The notes beneath the pieces were generated by a model, which was not told the origin of the DNA, searched no databases, and saw only the letters and a list, made by a program, of their open reading frames with translations. A stretch of 64,000 bases of DNA from Phoma sp. XZ068 (taxonomy: Eukaryota > Ascomycota > Dothideomycetes > Pleosporales > Didymellaceae). The stretch's first letter is position 1. Each line of letters opens with the position of its first letter. The stretch spans positions 372,001 through 436,000 of the forward strand of contig RBKR01000018.1 of the NCBI GenBank assembly GCA_004835665.1, in the 5' to 3' direction. The position numbers and the translations under genes are program-made. This document shows positions 42,743-54,045 of this stretch, one piece after another.

Positions 42743-45047
42743 GCTTGCTCGAGGAATAGGAGGGTAAGTGAGGGGGCTGGGGGCTGAAGTGGCCGCGTGG
42801 ACAATGGAAGCGCGGGAGAAGTTCAAGGGAAATTGCCAACGTGTACTGAACATTACCGCACGCAAGGTACAAATGTTCCACAAACGGGATATGCTGAGAA
42901 TCAAGCTATCGATATGCGATGCAACGGATAAGCATGCAGACCTGATGTGGGTAGCTGTGTTGAGGAGACTGTTGTTGTACGACAGAACGTCGACTCGCTC
43001 ACTTTGTGATTGACTACAGTTCGTAAATAGGACAGATATTTTTACGAGCACTCGCTTTGTGATACAATTCAAAGTGCTGCTAGCATGCATACCCATTGTG
43101 CTTCTACCGTGCTACTTGACAGCGTGCCGCGCATGTGCAGGTCACTATTTTAGGTCTCAGCTCCGGTTAGACTTGAAGCACACTTGCGTCAACAATCTCC
43201 GGCGATGAATCCGCGTAAAACACTGAGATTGCACACCGGTATGCAATCGCCAGTACAGTTCTGACCTTCGTATCGATATGTTCTCGCAGTATTGACAAGA
43301 TCACCAAGTCGCACGGCATATTGGATTTGCATGCGAAGCTTTCTACAGCGGTTTGCTCAGCCAATCATGCCGGATTTGTACCTGAGCGACGCTAGGATTC
43401 CATATGCAGGTCCGACTTGCATAACAGTGGATCCCGCAGGCGGCCGAAAGCAAATTAATTCGCGCTGCGGAGATCTGGCAAGGGGAACAAGGCGATGCTC
43501 ACGACGGGTTCCTCCTTTTGGTTTGTCTCTTGCTTCAACGACTCGTGTGTTGCATTACACCATTTCCAGAACAGGAAGCAGAATTGGGCCGAGCTGATGT
43601 GACAGCGTTGAGTACGAGGCCAATCACGCCTCATCCTCGCTTGACTTCCTCACGATGGTGGCGCCTACAAGCGCACCATCCTCTGCTCGTGAGCATCCAT
43701 GTCGGCGGCAAGCCCTATCGATAAGTTTGCTACCTTGACACGACTTGCCATGCTCAGCGGCCACGACTGCCGCCTGCTGTGCACGAGGCGACAAGACGCA
43801 AACCAACTAGACTCAACTCGCCGCTGGACACTGTGCTCTCTCGTGTCGCACGGGCAGCGCCGCGCTGCCGCGTCGTAAGGCCCTCTTGGAGAGCTTCGGC
43901 GCAATCTCGTTAGTGACAGACGGTTGGTTACATGGAGGATACTATGACTGGGGATGATGTCTTAATCAAACAGGAAGACACATTGCTCACCGACTCGTGG
44001 CCCCATTGGCGAGCGATCAGCGGCACAACCACAATAGTCGCATCAACATCAACATGACGCAGAGTTGGCATGGTGTTCAGGCGCGGGAATACGATCACGA
44101 GGGGCGCTCGGCGCCATACCCGAGCTGCAATTGCGATGCGCCGTAAAAGCGGAGCCATGACGCTCGCCATGCCACGACGATTACTTCGAGCCGCTGGAGA
44201 TTATGATGCGGCGCGCACGGGTTGTACCCCAAGTCGGTTGCCGGCTTCTCTATCTGGTAGTGCAATAACCGGCCGAGTGCGTGGGTAAGACGTGCTGGAA
44301 ATTATGAGGGGATGCGCTGGGCTGTGGGAGACGGACTGGTGAAGCGCAGCGGTGCCTGCGGACTGGATAACCTCAACGCCTTCGCAGATTATGGCGCCAC
44401 CGCCATACTGAACAGCGACTGGCTTGCAAGGCTGCACGCGTGCAACCGTCCCTGATTCACTGCAGCGAACCAGCCCACCCTTACTTACATGTTTCAGGTT
44501 ACCATTTGAGCGCTAGCGCCCGCTGAGCATGGTGCCCCTAGCAAACAGGACCACACCCATCAGCGGGACTCTCTAGGGTTTCACGTCCCCGATCAGAGCA
44601 TTCCTTCATTTCTCTTAGAATACACCCCAGGCCCTGGTGTCTATCCGTTCGTTTCCCCTCTCTCCCCTTCCTTCTTTTGTTCGCCCTTGCGGCTCGTCAT
44701 TCTTTTGCCTTTGGCTCTCTGTCGCTCTTTTGCAATACCCACACTCGTTATCGATACCGTCGACTCTCTTTTCTGTGCATACCGATTCAAGCAACAAGGC
44801 AACAGATTGGAAGTCCCGGCGGCTGAGGAAAGGATTCATTCACCCTGAACGTTCACCGACCACCATCAACTCTGCCAAGAGTATCCTTCACTGGACCGCC
44901 AATTGATATCCCTTTGTCGCATTTGAACAGTGAAAGCAGCAAACACCATAAGCGATCGCAAAGCAACCGACCTCGATATATCAACCGCCACCAAGGATCG
45001 CATTTCCTCGACGAACCTCCTGATATAACCAACCGTACATATCAACC
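42743..45047. other. large intergenic region, pyrimidine-rich near 3' end
   Basis: No supported gene in 2.3 kb. The stretch near 44620-44760 is CT-rich, like the leader of a strongly expressed fungal gene, and precedes the DUF1996 gene. Open frames are short and overlapping. Confidence 0.45.
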
Positions 45048-46761
45048 ATGAAGTCCGCAACCACCTTTTCCGTCGCCGCGGCGCTCCTCTCCGGCTCCGC
45101 CGAGGCTTTCTGGCGCATGCCTTGCCACTCCAGGACTGCTTTCGCCCGTCTCGATCCGATTGTCGACCCGGGTACTCCCTCATCTCACGGTCACGTCATT
45201 CACGGCGGTAGCAGTAAGTATATATGACCCGCAATTTTGTTTCGGTCCACTGCATGAGCGGGGTTGCTATTCTGGGGTTACGTGGATGCACACAATTCAA
45301 GGCATCCCTGATCAATCTTCGTCAATCTCCTTAGCCAGCCTCAGGCACACATAGTCTCACGTGTGGAAACGACTGCTGACATCAACAACAGACTTCGGCG
45401 ATTCGACTACCTATGAGGATCTCCGAGCTTCCAACTGCTCGTCTTGCCAATTCTCAGATGACAAGTCTGCCTACTGGTACGTTCAAGCACCGAGCTAATA
45501 CACAACCTGACTAACACTGCTCAGGACGCCTTCCCTGCACTTCGCCCACGCCAATGGCAAGACTGAGGTCGTCCCCCAGATCGGTGGTATGCTCGCATAC
45601 TACCTCCTCCTTGGCGAGGACATTCAGCCCTTCCCCGAGGGTTTCGAAGTCCTCGCTGGTGACTCCCGCCTGCGCAACTTCACTGGCCCCGTCCCGGACC
45701 CGCCAACATCATCCTGGGACGCTGAGGACATGACCCAGGAGGCTCTCACCCAGAAGTCCCTTGGCTTCAACTGCTTGAACTACGGCCGCGCCCCCGAAGG
45801 ATCCCGCTACCGCCACTTCATGCCCGACAAGGACTACCTTGATGCCAACTGTGCCAACGGTATCCGCGCTGAGATCTTCTTCCCCTCCTGCTGGAACGGC
45901 AAGGACGTCAAGTCCGACGACCACAAGTCTCACGTCGCTTACCCCAACCTGATTGACGGCGGCAAGTGCCCCAAGGGCTACGAGACCCGTCTCCCCTCCC
46001 TCTTCTACGAGACTATCTGGAACACATACGCCTTCAAGGGCAAGGCTGGCCAATTTGTCTGGTCCAACGGTGACCCCACCGGCTACGGATACCACGCTGA
46101 TTTCATCAACGGCTGGAACACGGATGTTCTGCGCAGCGCCGTTAACGACTGCACAAACCCCTCCGGCCGTGTGGAGGACTGCCAGCACTTCACCCCTTCG
46201 CTCCAGACCGAGGCCGAGCAGGGCGAATGCAAGATCGAGAAGCTCCCCACCGTGCTCCTGAACGATGACTGCGGCGGCCCGTCTGACGGTCTTTGCGGAA
46301 ACGTGCCGGTCCAGTACGGCCCTGAGTACGCTACTGCGCTCGACCCCGGCGCAACTGACAAGCCCACTGGCGGCGTATCAATCACCTCTGTTGCACCTGT
46401 CCCTACGCAGTCGTACGCCCCTGCCCGCAGCAAGATCACCGACAAGTGGGGTGGCGGTATCAGCGTATACAACGTCAAGACCAGCGCTCTCCCTGGCCCC
46501 CAGAATACCGACGCTCTCGAGATCCTCAAGCCAAGCAGTGCCGCTTCTTCATCTGCTCCTGCTCCCGCGCCCATCGTGACTCCCAGCCCGTCTCTCGCCG
46601 ACGCCGCAAAACCCGCTGGGAACATCATCTCCACCAAGATCTACACCGAGGACGGCGTTGTATACGAGGTCGCCATCGAGGAGATTGTCGTCTACACTAC
46701 CGTGGACCCCTCCTACCGCAAGGCCAGGAGGCACGCGCACCGCCGCCACGATATGCACTAG
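45048..46761 (+). CDS. secreted DUF1996-family protein
   Basis: Exons 45048-45213, 45392-45476 and 45525-46761 give 495 aa. The signal peptide (MKSATTFSVAAALLSGSAEA) is followed by WRMPCHSRTAFARLDPIVDPG, the conserved SSHGHVIHGGSNF, SNCSSCQFSDDKSAYWTPSL and GGMLAYYLL, all typical of the DUF1996 family of fungal secreted proteins. The rest of the domain has paired cysteines (FFPSCWNGKD, GKCPKGYE, CTNPSGR). The tail (from about 300) is P/S/A-rich without an obvious GPI signal. The last 15 residues are basic (RKARRHAHRR). C-ending codons and the CT-rich leader suggest strong expression. The biochemical function is unknown. Confidence 0.9.
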
Positions 46762-47777
46762 ACATACATACCTAGTAGCAGCAGCTTGCTACCCTGATCA
46801 TTCTTATCACGAAGCAGCATATCCGGCGTTCGCATAAGCACTCACTCGCGACTTCGAAAAAGCGTTAAGTAAAGAAACATTTTCTGCTGCTCTGCTCTGC
46901 AAAGCAGCCCCCGATTGGCCCCTGGTGTATGTGTATGTCTTGCGGGACACGATTGGACTTTGTCATAACCTGTCACTCAACGTGGCAGCGGTATATATAT
47001 CGTGGTTCTTGGAGGGTTTTTGTGTGGCTTTCGTTTGGGGGGTGTGGTGGTTCCCTTCCTTTTTGCGTTGCTTGCGTTGCGTGCATTTGAAGCGCTGTGG
47101 GAAGGCTGTGCCGGAGCCGCATGTGCTTGCTTGCTTGCTTACTTTCTTGCTTTTTATACTGATTCGGTTGATAGGAGGAGAGAAAGAAAGAAAGGGGTAG
47201 CAATGATAACCTAGCTGTTGCTGCTCGGCTGTATTTATTTGTTATGATATCCAATCTATGATGAGCATTTCAAGTTTCGAGTAAGATGTTTATGGTTTGT
47301 GGTAATTCTGTGCATTTTGCCCTTAGTAAATTGGACTTGGCCATGCTTGGTATCGGTGGACTATGACTATTGAGGAAGCTCCCTATAACACCATTCTTCC
47401 ATGTCGAAAGCCACGCTATGCTATGTAATTGCAATCATCATCAGAGCCTATCCTCATCCGGCTTCTTTTGAACAAACGCCTAGTTGAGAAAAGATTCAAG
47501 ATTGTCGAAGACCCAGGCGGACAAATGAAACGGGCGTTCGCTATGTCAAAAGATCCACAGTGTACATCGTTGGAGTTTGCAAGGAGGTTCTCCCTGGAGC
47601 GTATGGCATGTTAGTCGTCATACTTGCAACAGCAATCAGCCAACTAGCTGGACTAGTTGAACTATTCTTGTAGCAGCTGTCATCGCAACAGTACTTGATG
47701 GATGGCGATGCACATCTTGTAGCCACTCGACAGCAGGCTCTTGTGAGGTACGTGCGAGGCAGAAGTTACGTAGTCCC
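46762..47777. other. convergent 3' region with GCTT microsatellite
   Basis: Between the DUF1996 gene and the SGT1 gene (convergent). A GCTT tetranucleotide repeat lies at 47125-47140. No gene seen. Confidence 0.5.
47125..47140 (+). repeat. (GCTT)4 microsatellite
   Basis: Four perfect GCTT units in non-coding DNA, followed by other T-rich sequence. Confidence 0.7.
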
Positions 47778-48923
47778 TTAATACTTCCTTGCCTCCATGC
47801 CCTCCGGGGGTTCAGGCACAACAGTCTTGTTGCCGACATTGCTCCAGTCTGTGCTGAGGACTGTACCACCGCTCTCTTGGTAGGACTTCATCATGGCGCG
47901 CTGCTGGTCGGGCGTGGCGCCGCCATAGAGCTTCTTGAAGAAGTGCGAGGTCTCGTCGCCTTCAATCTCGTCTTTGTCATCAAGATCTTCTGCAGCAAGC
48001 TTATCCCAGTTCTTGGCACCAGACTTGGATGATGTAGGGTAGGCAGGGGCGGAGTCCTGGGCTGGCTTGCTACTCAGCACGTGGTGGGGGATAGTGCTTG
48101 TCGACCCTTCAGACGGCTCCACTTGGCGATCGCCCTCTAGTGTTTTCCACTTTGCTCCTGGTGATGCCTTTTTCAAGGTAATTTCGACTTTGTTTGGTGT
48201 GACGCGGAACTTGGACTGTGTGGGGTCGATGGGTGCGTAAAGAGGTTCGATGTTGAAACTGTATTCCGCGCCGGAGCCCTCCACAGGGAAGGACACCGAC
48301 AGCGAATCCTTGTCAAATTCGACAGTGACCTTGTCCTTTGGTGCTCCCTTTGCCAGGATGTTGACTGTAACTGTATCATTGCTCTGATACCAGTCGTCCT
48401 TGATCTTGTTTGCAGGTGTGGGCACCACTGGCTTGGGAGCTGCCGCCGGTGTCTCGGTCTTCTTGGTTGTGGCTGGTTCTGAAGATGCGCTGGGCACTTC
48501 AGCATCAGGTACGTCCTTCACTGTAAGCTTCCTCCTCTCATCATCCGCCGGAATGTCTTGCAGCTTCTTCGCAACCTTCATACTCCAGATAGGCAGTGTC
48601 TTCTCCTTGTCGTCGAGCTTTTTCACAATCTCCAGAACGTACTCAGCGTCGGCATATCGCTCGAGGAAGAAGAGCTGCTGGGCGCGGCGGAATTGGGCAT
48701 CCTTGATGAGCTCACGGGTAGCGCGTTTGTGGGCGAGGACGACGGCGATTTCGGCGTCAGCGAGTGCCTCGGTGTACTTTTGCGTTCGCTGGTAAGCTGT
48801 ACAGCGGTTGATATAGTACTTGACAGCAGCCGGATTCGATTTGAGGGCGTCGGTGAAGTGCTGGATAGCTTCGTCGTACTTGCTTGCGCTGAGCGCAGCT
48901 TCGCCCTTGCGCGCGGCGTCCAT
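47778..48923 (-). CDS. SGT1: SGT1 co-chaperone
   Basis: Intronless, 381 aa. It has N-terminal TPR repeats (about 1-110; KGEAALSASKYDEAIQHFTDAL, YYINRCTAYQRTQKYTEAL), a linker, a CS domain (about 175-265; DDWYQSNDTVTVNILAKG, SLSVSFPVEG, VEITLKKASPGAKWKTLE) and a C-terminal SGS region (KNWDKLAAEDLD, SHFFKKLYGGATPDQQRAMMKSY, GGTVLSTDWSNVG). This order defines Sgt1, which works with Hsp90 and Skp1 in kinetochore assembly and SCF ubiquitin ligases. All domains are complete and the length is typical (yeast 395 aa). Start from ATG 48923. Confidence 0.95.
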   Translation of the reverse strand: MDAARKGEAALSASKYDEAIQHFTDALKSNPAAVKYYINRCTAYQRTQKYTEALADAEIAVVLAHKRATRELIKDAQFRRAQQLFFLERYADAEYVLEIVKKLDDKEKTLPIWSMKVAKKLQDIPADDERRKLTVKDVPDAEVPSASSEPATTKKTETPAAAPKPVVPTPANKIKDDWYQSNDTVTVNILAKGAPKDKVTVEFDKDSLSVSFPVEGSGAEYSFNIEPLYAPIDPTQSKFRVTPNKVEITLKKASPGAKWKTLEGDRQVEPSEGSTSTIPHHVLSSKPAQDSAPAYPTSSKSGAKNWDKLAAEDLDDKDEIEGDETSHFFKKLYGGATPDQQRAMMKSYQESGGTVLSTDWSNVGNKTVVPEPPEGMEARKY

Positions 48924-49599
48924 GGCGGGGTAATTGGGGACTGCGTCGCGAGCGTGTGGGATTGGCGGTTGTAGTTGCAGAGGTGAGGTGAGGCTATGTG
49001 GCTCGGTAGCTTAAAGGCGGCCTCGAAACCTGGCACTGCTTGTTGTTTGGCTCAGGTCAAAGGCAGCCATGGAAAGCTCTCGATCTCTCGCTGCCTTCTA
49101 GAAATCCGGGGTCCACCTAGCCAAACGCGCTACGGCCACTAGCGTACATCCACTCCTCCCGGTATGCGACCGCTCAAGCAGCCGTCGTGACCTGACATAT
49201 CACAAACGGTGGGCCGTCAGCCGCGACTGAAATCCTTCAGATCCGCAACAGGCCCGAATCATCATCAGTGAAGCCCTTATTGCATGTAGACATTGGCTGA
49301 GAGTGCCGACGTGGTGACTACGCCGCAACTAGTTTTCCGGGAGGGATACCACTGACGAACCACATCACGCCCTCAAGCGCCACAAAAATAAAACCCCGGA
49401 CAAGTGTATTCGGGGATCACTTTGACGCCCGGGAGTCCCTTGAAGGAATATGCTCGTTAACCGAAGCGCAGGGCCATTGGTATCCACGAGGCACAGCAAC
49501 GTGAGACGCAGATAAAGGGATAAACTCAACAAAGACTGAAGAACAAACCCGTGCATACACGTTCACCACGCCATCAACACAGAAACTTCATCTGCAAAC
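48924..49599. other. divergent promoter region
   Basis: Between SGT1 (minus) and the aspartic-peptidase-like gene (plus). No gene seen. Confidence 0.5.
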
Positions 49600-50438
49600 A
49601 TGCTCAGCTTTCTCTTTCTCGCCGTAGCTCCACAACTGGCGTTGGCCCAGGAGAACCAACAGATACCACTCAAAGAACATCAACCTAACCTTGTGATCCC
49701 TCTGACAGTAGGTCCGCTCCATGTGATGTGCTAGAGTGTATACTAACACGGTCTTAGCTAAGCGACGAGAGGGTCTATTCTTTCGAGTCCGCGCTCGCTG
49801 TTACCAGGCAGCTTTCTTTGAAGACCATTCAAGAGATCGAAAGCTATGGCGAGATCAACTCCCGTCCGCAGGTAGTGACGATCAGCATCCCTCTCGATCC
49901 CACGCAATCAGGCACGATAGCCCTGGGCCCCACAAGTTCGAGAGAGGTCTACGAGGTTGAGTGGACCGACACTCGCGTGCCCGGCGAGGACGTGCCGATA
50001 ACTCATACTGGCATCCGCAAAGGCGCCATGATATCCATGGAGGCTTATGCCACTCGTCTGGCCTTGGAATCTCCTTACATCTATCTCCCAGACCAGATCT
50101 ACGACATCCTTGTCCAAGCAACCAGGCCTACACCTTACCGTCACGATAATGGCTACGACAACGTAGTAGACTGCGGTCGTTTGGAGAAGTACCCGGACCT
50201 GGTGCTTGGACTGGAGCCTGAGATGGATGCCGAGGAAGACGATGAGAACGTCGAGGATAGGGAGCTAGTCATCACACCCAAGCAATACATCTTGAAGAAC
50301 AAGGAAGGGCAATGCGTACTCTTAGCCCAACGAGGATACGAAACGAGTCGCGAGGAGGTGATCCTTGGGTGGGCAGCGATGAGGGGGCGAGAGGTTGTGT
50401 TAGACTGGGTCAACGAGAGAACAGGCTTTGGGATGTAA
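49600..50438 (+). CDS. secreted aspartic-peptidase-like protein, C-lobe only
   Basis: Exons 49600-49707 and 49758-50438 give 262 aa. The signal peptide is MLSFLFLAVAPQLALAQ. The second half follows the C-terminal lobe of family A1 pepsins in order: YIYLPDQIYDIL, VDCGRLEKYPDLVLGL, ITPKQYIL, EGQCVLLAQR and EEVILGWAAMRGREVVLDWVNERTGFG. The place of the second catalytic D-T/S-G holds E-S-P (ALESPYIYLP). No first-lobe DTG is present, and the chain is about 130 residues shorter than usual. It is therefore very likely inactive as a protease, perhaps a binding protein, or a misread fragment. No upstream exon with a DTG was found within 550 bp. Confidence 0.65.
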
Positions 50439-51493
50439 AGCTTAGTGATTGCAAGCATACCACTTATCGCGGTACACGTTCATATAAACAATACCTTCGT
50501 GTACATAAATTCATTAAAGACATTGCATCAAGTTCTCATTAGTCTCGCCGTGCAGCACGTGCATCTGAGTAGCGGTTCTGGGCGCCGAAGTGAGGGCGGG
50601 GCGCCGGTTTCAGGCCTGTCCAACATTCTTACAGACCTCATCACACAAGCATCCCCTTCCCGTCCAAGGTTTGTGTAATAACTGACGACACGACATGCAG
50701 CAAACACACGGCGCGCATCCGGGCCTACACATGTCGCCACAACTTGCTGCACAGTTCGTCCAAGACGCGAGCACCCAATAATGAACCTACTCCGACGCCA
50801 AATACCAACTGCGCGATGTAAACACCAAGAGCTGCTCGTGTGCAACGCCTTTCTGCAGTCGGTCTCCGACGAGGGATTCCCCACTGCAGCTGTCACAGTG
50901 CTGTCAGCGACTGCAGGTCGCAATTGCTCGGCATTAATGTCATTTCCCGGCTGTTCTTGTCTTCGGATACCAAGCGTTGATGCTGTTTCGGTTGCTTTCC
51001 TTTCACGTATCCACAGCCTCTCGAATTGATTTCGCGCATCCATCCAACGAGGCTGTGCAGTATGAGGGCGAACGCGCAATCACTGCAAACAAGACTCTCG
51101 TCAATTGAGCGCTGCTGTCAACGATTGGGAAGCTGCCCCTGACCAAGCCTCGGCGCATGTAAAGCGCGCCTCTCACCATTCATATCCCGGCCCTTGGCCG
51201 CTTGGCTTGCCCATCCCGCCGCGCTTGGATGCCCCCGCCAACACCACAGACTTGGCTTAGAGCCCGCCAGACAAGGCGATGAGGGTTGGCAGTTCCACAT
51301 GTAGGATTTCGGGGGCTACCAAGACATTGGTGCTCCTGCTTCAAATAACTCCATTCCCGGACTCCGTTCTCCTCCTCTCAATGCCTTTTGTTTGACCGTT
51401 TTTAACAAACCCGTTCCTCTTTACCAGTCACTCGTTAGACTCCATTGCGCCTTCTTCTAGCCTTTTAATTTCTCTTCCTTTTCTACGGTCATC
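50439..51493. other. intergenic, GH72 upstream region
   Basis: No supported gene. The last ~150 bp before 51494 are pyrimidine-rich, as expected for a strongly expressed gene. Confidence 0.5.
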
Positions 51494-52895
51494 ATGAAGC
51501 TCGTTCTTCTTTCCGCGCTCGCCGCGGCCATTAGCCCGGCGTTTGCCAGTGTTGTCGCTCGCCAGTCCAAGGGAAAGCTTCCACCGGTCACTGTTCGCGG
51601 TAACGCCTTCTTTGCAGGCGATAACCGTTTCTACGTTCGTGGTGTTGCCTACCAGCCAGGTTAGTCACGTTATCTCGAAGCTCAAAGACAGCAATCATTA
51701 ATACCAATCAGGTGGTGCCGCTGATGCAAAGGATCCTCTGCTCGACCTTGAGGCCCTGAAGCGTGATGTTGCCAACTTCAAGACACTAGGCATTAACACA
51801 ATCCGTGTCTACACGATCGACAACTCCAAGAACCACGATGAGGGTATGAAGATGCTCGACGATGCCGGTATCTACCTCGCTCTCGACGCCAACACCCCCG
51901 AATACTCCCTTAACCGTGAGACAAACGCCACTCTCCACCGTTCATACAACGACGTCTACCTCCAGTCCGTCTTTGCCACCGTCGAGGCGTTCCACAACTA
52001 CAACAACCTTCTCCTCTTCTTCTCCGGTAACGAGGTCATCAACGAGCGCAACAACACCGGCGCTGCTACTTACATCAAGGCCGTTACCCGTGACATGAAG
52101 CGCTTCATTGGCAACAGGTCTCCCCGTCCCATCCCTGTCGGTTACTCCGCTGCCGATGTCTCCGAGAACATCGAGGAGCAGGCCCTTTTCTTCAACTGCG
52201 GTTCCGACGATGAGCGTTCCGACTTCTTCGCCTTCAACGACTACTCCTGGTGCGACCCCTCGTCCTTCACTCAGTCCGGCTGGGACAAGAAGGTCAAGCT
52301 CTACGAGGACTACAGCAAGCCCATCTTCCTCTCTGAATACGGCTGCATCACCAACCGCCGTGACTGGGGCGAGGTTGCCGCTCTCTACTCCACCAACATG
52401 ACCGGTGTCTACTCCGGCGGTCTCGCCTACGAGTACACCGTCGAGCCCAACGGCTACGGACTCGTCGAGATCGGCTCCAACGGCAAGATCGAGACCAACG
52501 CCGACTTTGATCGCCTCAAGAAGGCCTTCGAGGGCACCAAGAACCCCTCCGGCAACGGCGGCTTCAAGTCCACCGGCTCTGCGTCCAAGTGCCCCGAGGC
52601 GTCTGAGGACTGGGAGGTCCGCTCCAACGTTCTGCCCGCCATCCCCGTCAAGGCTGCTGAGTACATGGACAAGGGCGCCGGCAAGGGCCCCGGTCTCGAG
52701 GGCTCTGGCTCCCACTTCGCCGGCGAGGCCTCCAAGTCCACTGCCACCGCTGGCTCTGGCAACCCCACCCGCAGCCCCGCCGCAGGTGCCAGCGGTGCCG
52801 CCGGCTCCTCTGCCGCCCCCGGCATCGACATTCCTCTCAAGATGATGGGTGCCGTTGGTGCTGGTGTTCTTTTCGGTGCTGCCCTGCTGTTCTAG
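51494..52895 (+). CDS. GPI-anchored beta-1,3-glucanosyltransferase (GH72)
   Basis: Exons 51494-51659 and 51712-52895 give 449 aa. This is the Gas/Gel family, which lengthens and branches wall beta-1,3-glucan at the plasma membrane surface. The signal peptide is about 1-19. The GH72 barrel has FYVRGVAYQPGG, acid/base E163 in FFSGNEVINE and nucleophile E264 in FLSEYGC, with N-glycosylation sites. The X8/CBM43 cysteine box is absent, so it is of the GH72-minus type. A short S/G/A/P-rich linker and a C-terminal hydrophobic tail (MGAVGAGVLFGAALLF) suggest a GPI signal. C-ending codons suggest high expression; a 356-codon antisense frame is a shadow of this bias. Confidence 0.94.
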
Positions 52896-53955
52896 ACGCA
52901 TCATGTGAGCATGGAAGGAAAGAAGGAAGGAGTGATGGTGAAAATACCCGTACGATAGGATAGAGGTGTGCTTTACTTTGTTGGAGTTCTCATTCATCTG
53001 TAATAAGTCCATATGTACTGTTCAGATTCATTAAAGTCTTCCCATAGTCAATTATTGCGCGGCGCATTTACAGTCGACCTTTCTATGCTGTACTTTTTAC
53101 ATGTTAACTTTCGCCGTGGTTGAGTGATATTAATCGAATGAGAAGTAGCCAAGGTCTTCTCGAGAGTTAAACCAGACAATGTCACTTTATTCTATGGAAG
53201 CCATACAAAACCATGAGTATATCCAGTGCACTGCCAATTCCTACTCCGATGAGCACACTCCAACTCAACTAGAGCCACCTATAGAACTGATCAGAAATCC
53301 GGCCATTTCAACACAGAAAATATCATGTCTCTGTGTTTGTACCGGTATCTATGTTTCTCATCACCGCCGTACGATCCATTCCTAAACAAGAGGTACAAGC
53401 ACACGCGCGAGATCATTTTTCTTCTCGACGCAGTTCCCATGCCTAGGACTTTCCATTCCTAATTCACTATCATTACGCTTAACATACCACCACCTTGGTG
53501 TGACACTATTTTCGGGCTCAACTTCTGCATAATGCCAGTTAAACATGTGACCGGTAAAGCACCGGGTTGCGTGGCTGAGCAGACCGCAATCAATGTAAAC
53601 GCAATGTAAACGCAGTGATTCATTTCGGAAGCCTGCGGATTAGACATCTACAGAACATCTACAGTAGTTGATACCGTATCCGGTAAATCCGAGTACAGCT
53701 GGGAAGTACCCGTCGAACGCCGAGCCTACCTACCTTCACCATGCCAGCACCTATTAAAAACAGCGCTAGACGAAAACCCTAGCGTCCCAGAACCAAAAAC
53801 TTTCTGCGACTTCTGACCTTGCATCTCCCACCCTTTCGTCGGCGTCTCCAAAAAAACTGTCCGGCGGAATATTTCCACTTTAATCACTATTGCTTCATCA
53901 ATTCTTTCTTGTTCATGGCTGCGCTGTGCTAAGGCATGCCAGCGAGCAAAAAGAT
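52896..53955. other. intergenic, no gene seen
   Basis: 3' flank of the GH72 gene and upstream region of no known gene. Only short frames and a few trivial direct repeats are present. Confidence 0.5.
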
Positions 53956-54045
53956 CGACACCTGTGTGATTCGAACACACGCTCCCGAAGGAAATGCCTG
54001 ACTATGGATAGCAGGGCATCGCGTTAACCACTCCGCTACGGTAAC
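53956..54045 (-). tRNA. tRNA-Ser (GCT) with 9-nt intron, weak acceptor stem
   Basis: A 90-nt minus-strand gene, including a 9-nt intron at 54000-54008 after position 37. Anticodon stem ATGCC/GGCAT encloses loop CTGCTA-A, so the anticodon is GCT (codons AGC/AGT). The long variable arm of a serine tRNA (TTCCTTCGGGAGC) and T arm GTGTG-TTCGAAT-CACAC are clear. The acceptor strand GTTACCG pairs imperfectly with AGGTGTC (a T-T and a G-A mismatch, one wobble), so the gene could be a diverged copy or a pseudogene. No strong T-run terminator was located by eye; TTTTT follows closely at 53946-53951 (minus strand). Confidence 0.7.

Noticed and set aside
51942..53012. 356-codon antisense frame over the GH72 gene
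   Set aside because: Glycine/valine/alanine/leucine-rich shadow of the strong codon bias of the GH72 gene; no family likeness.
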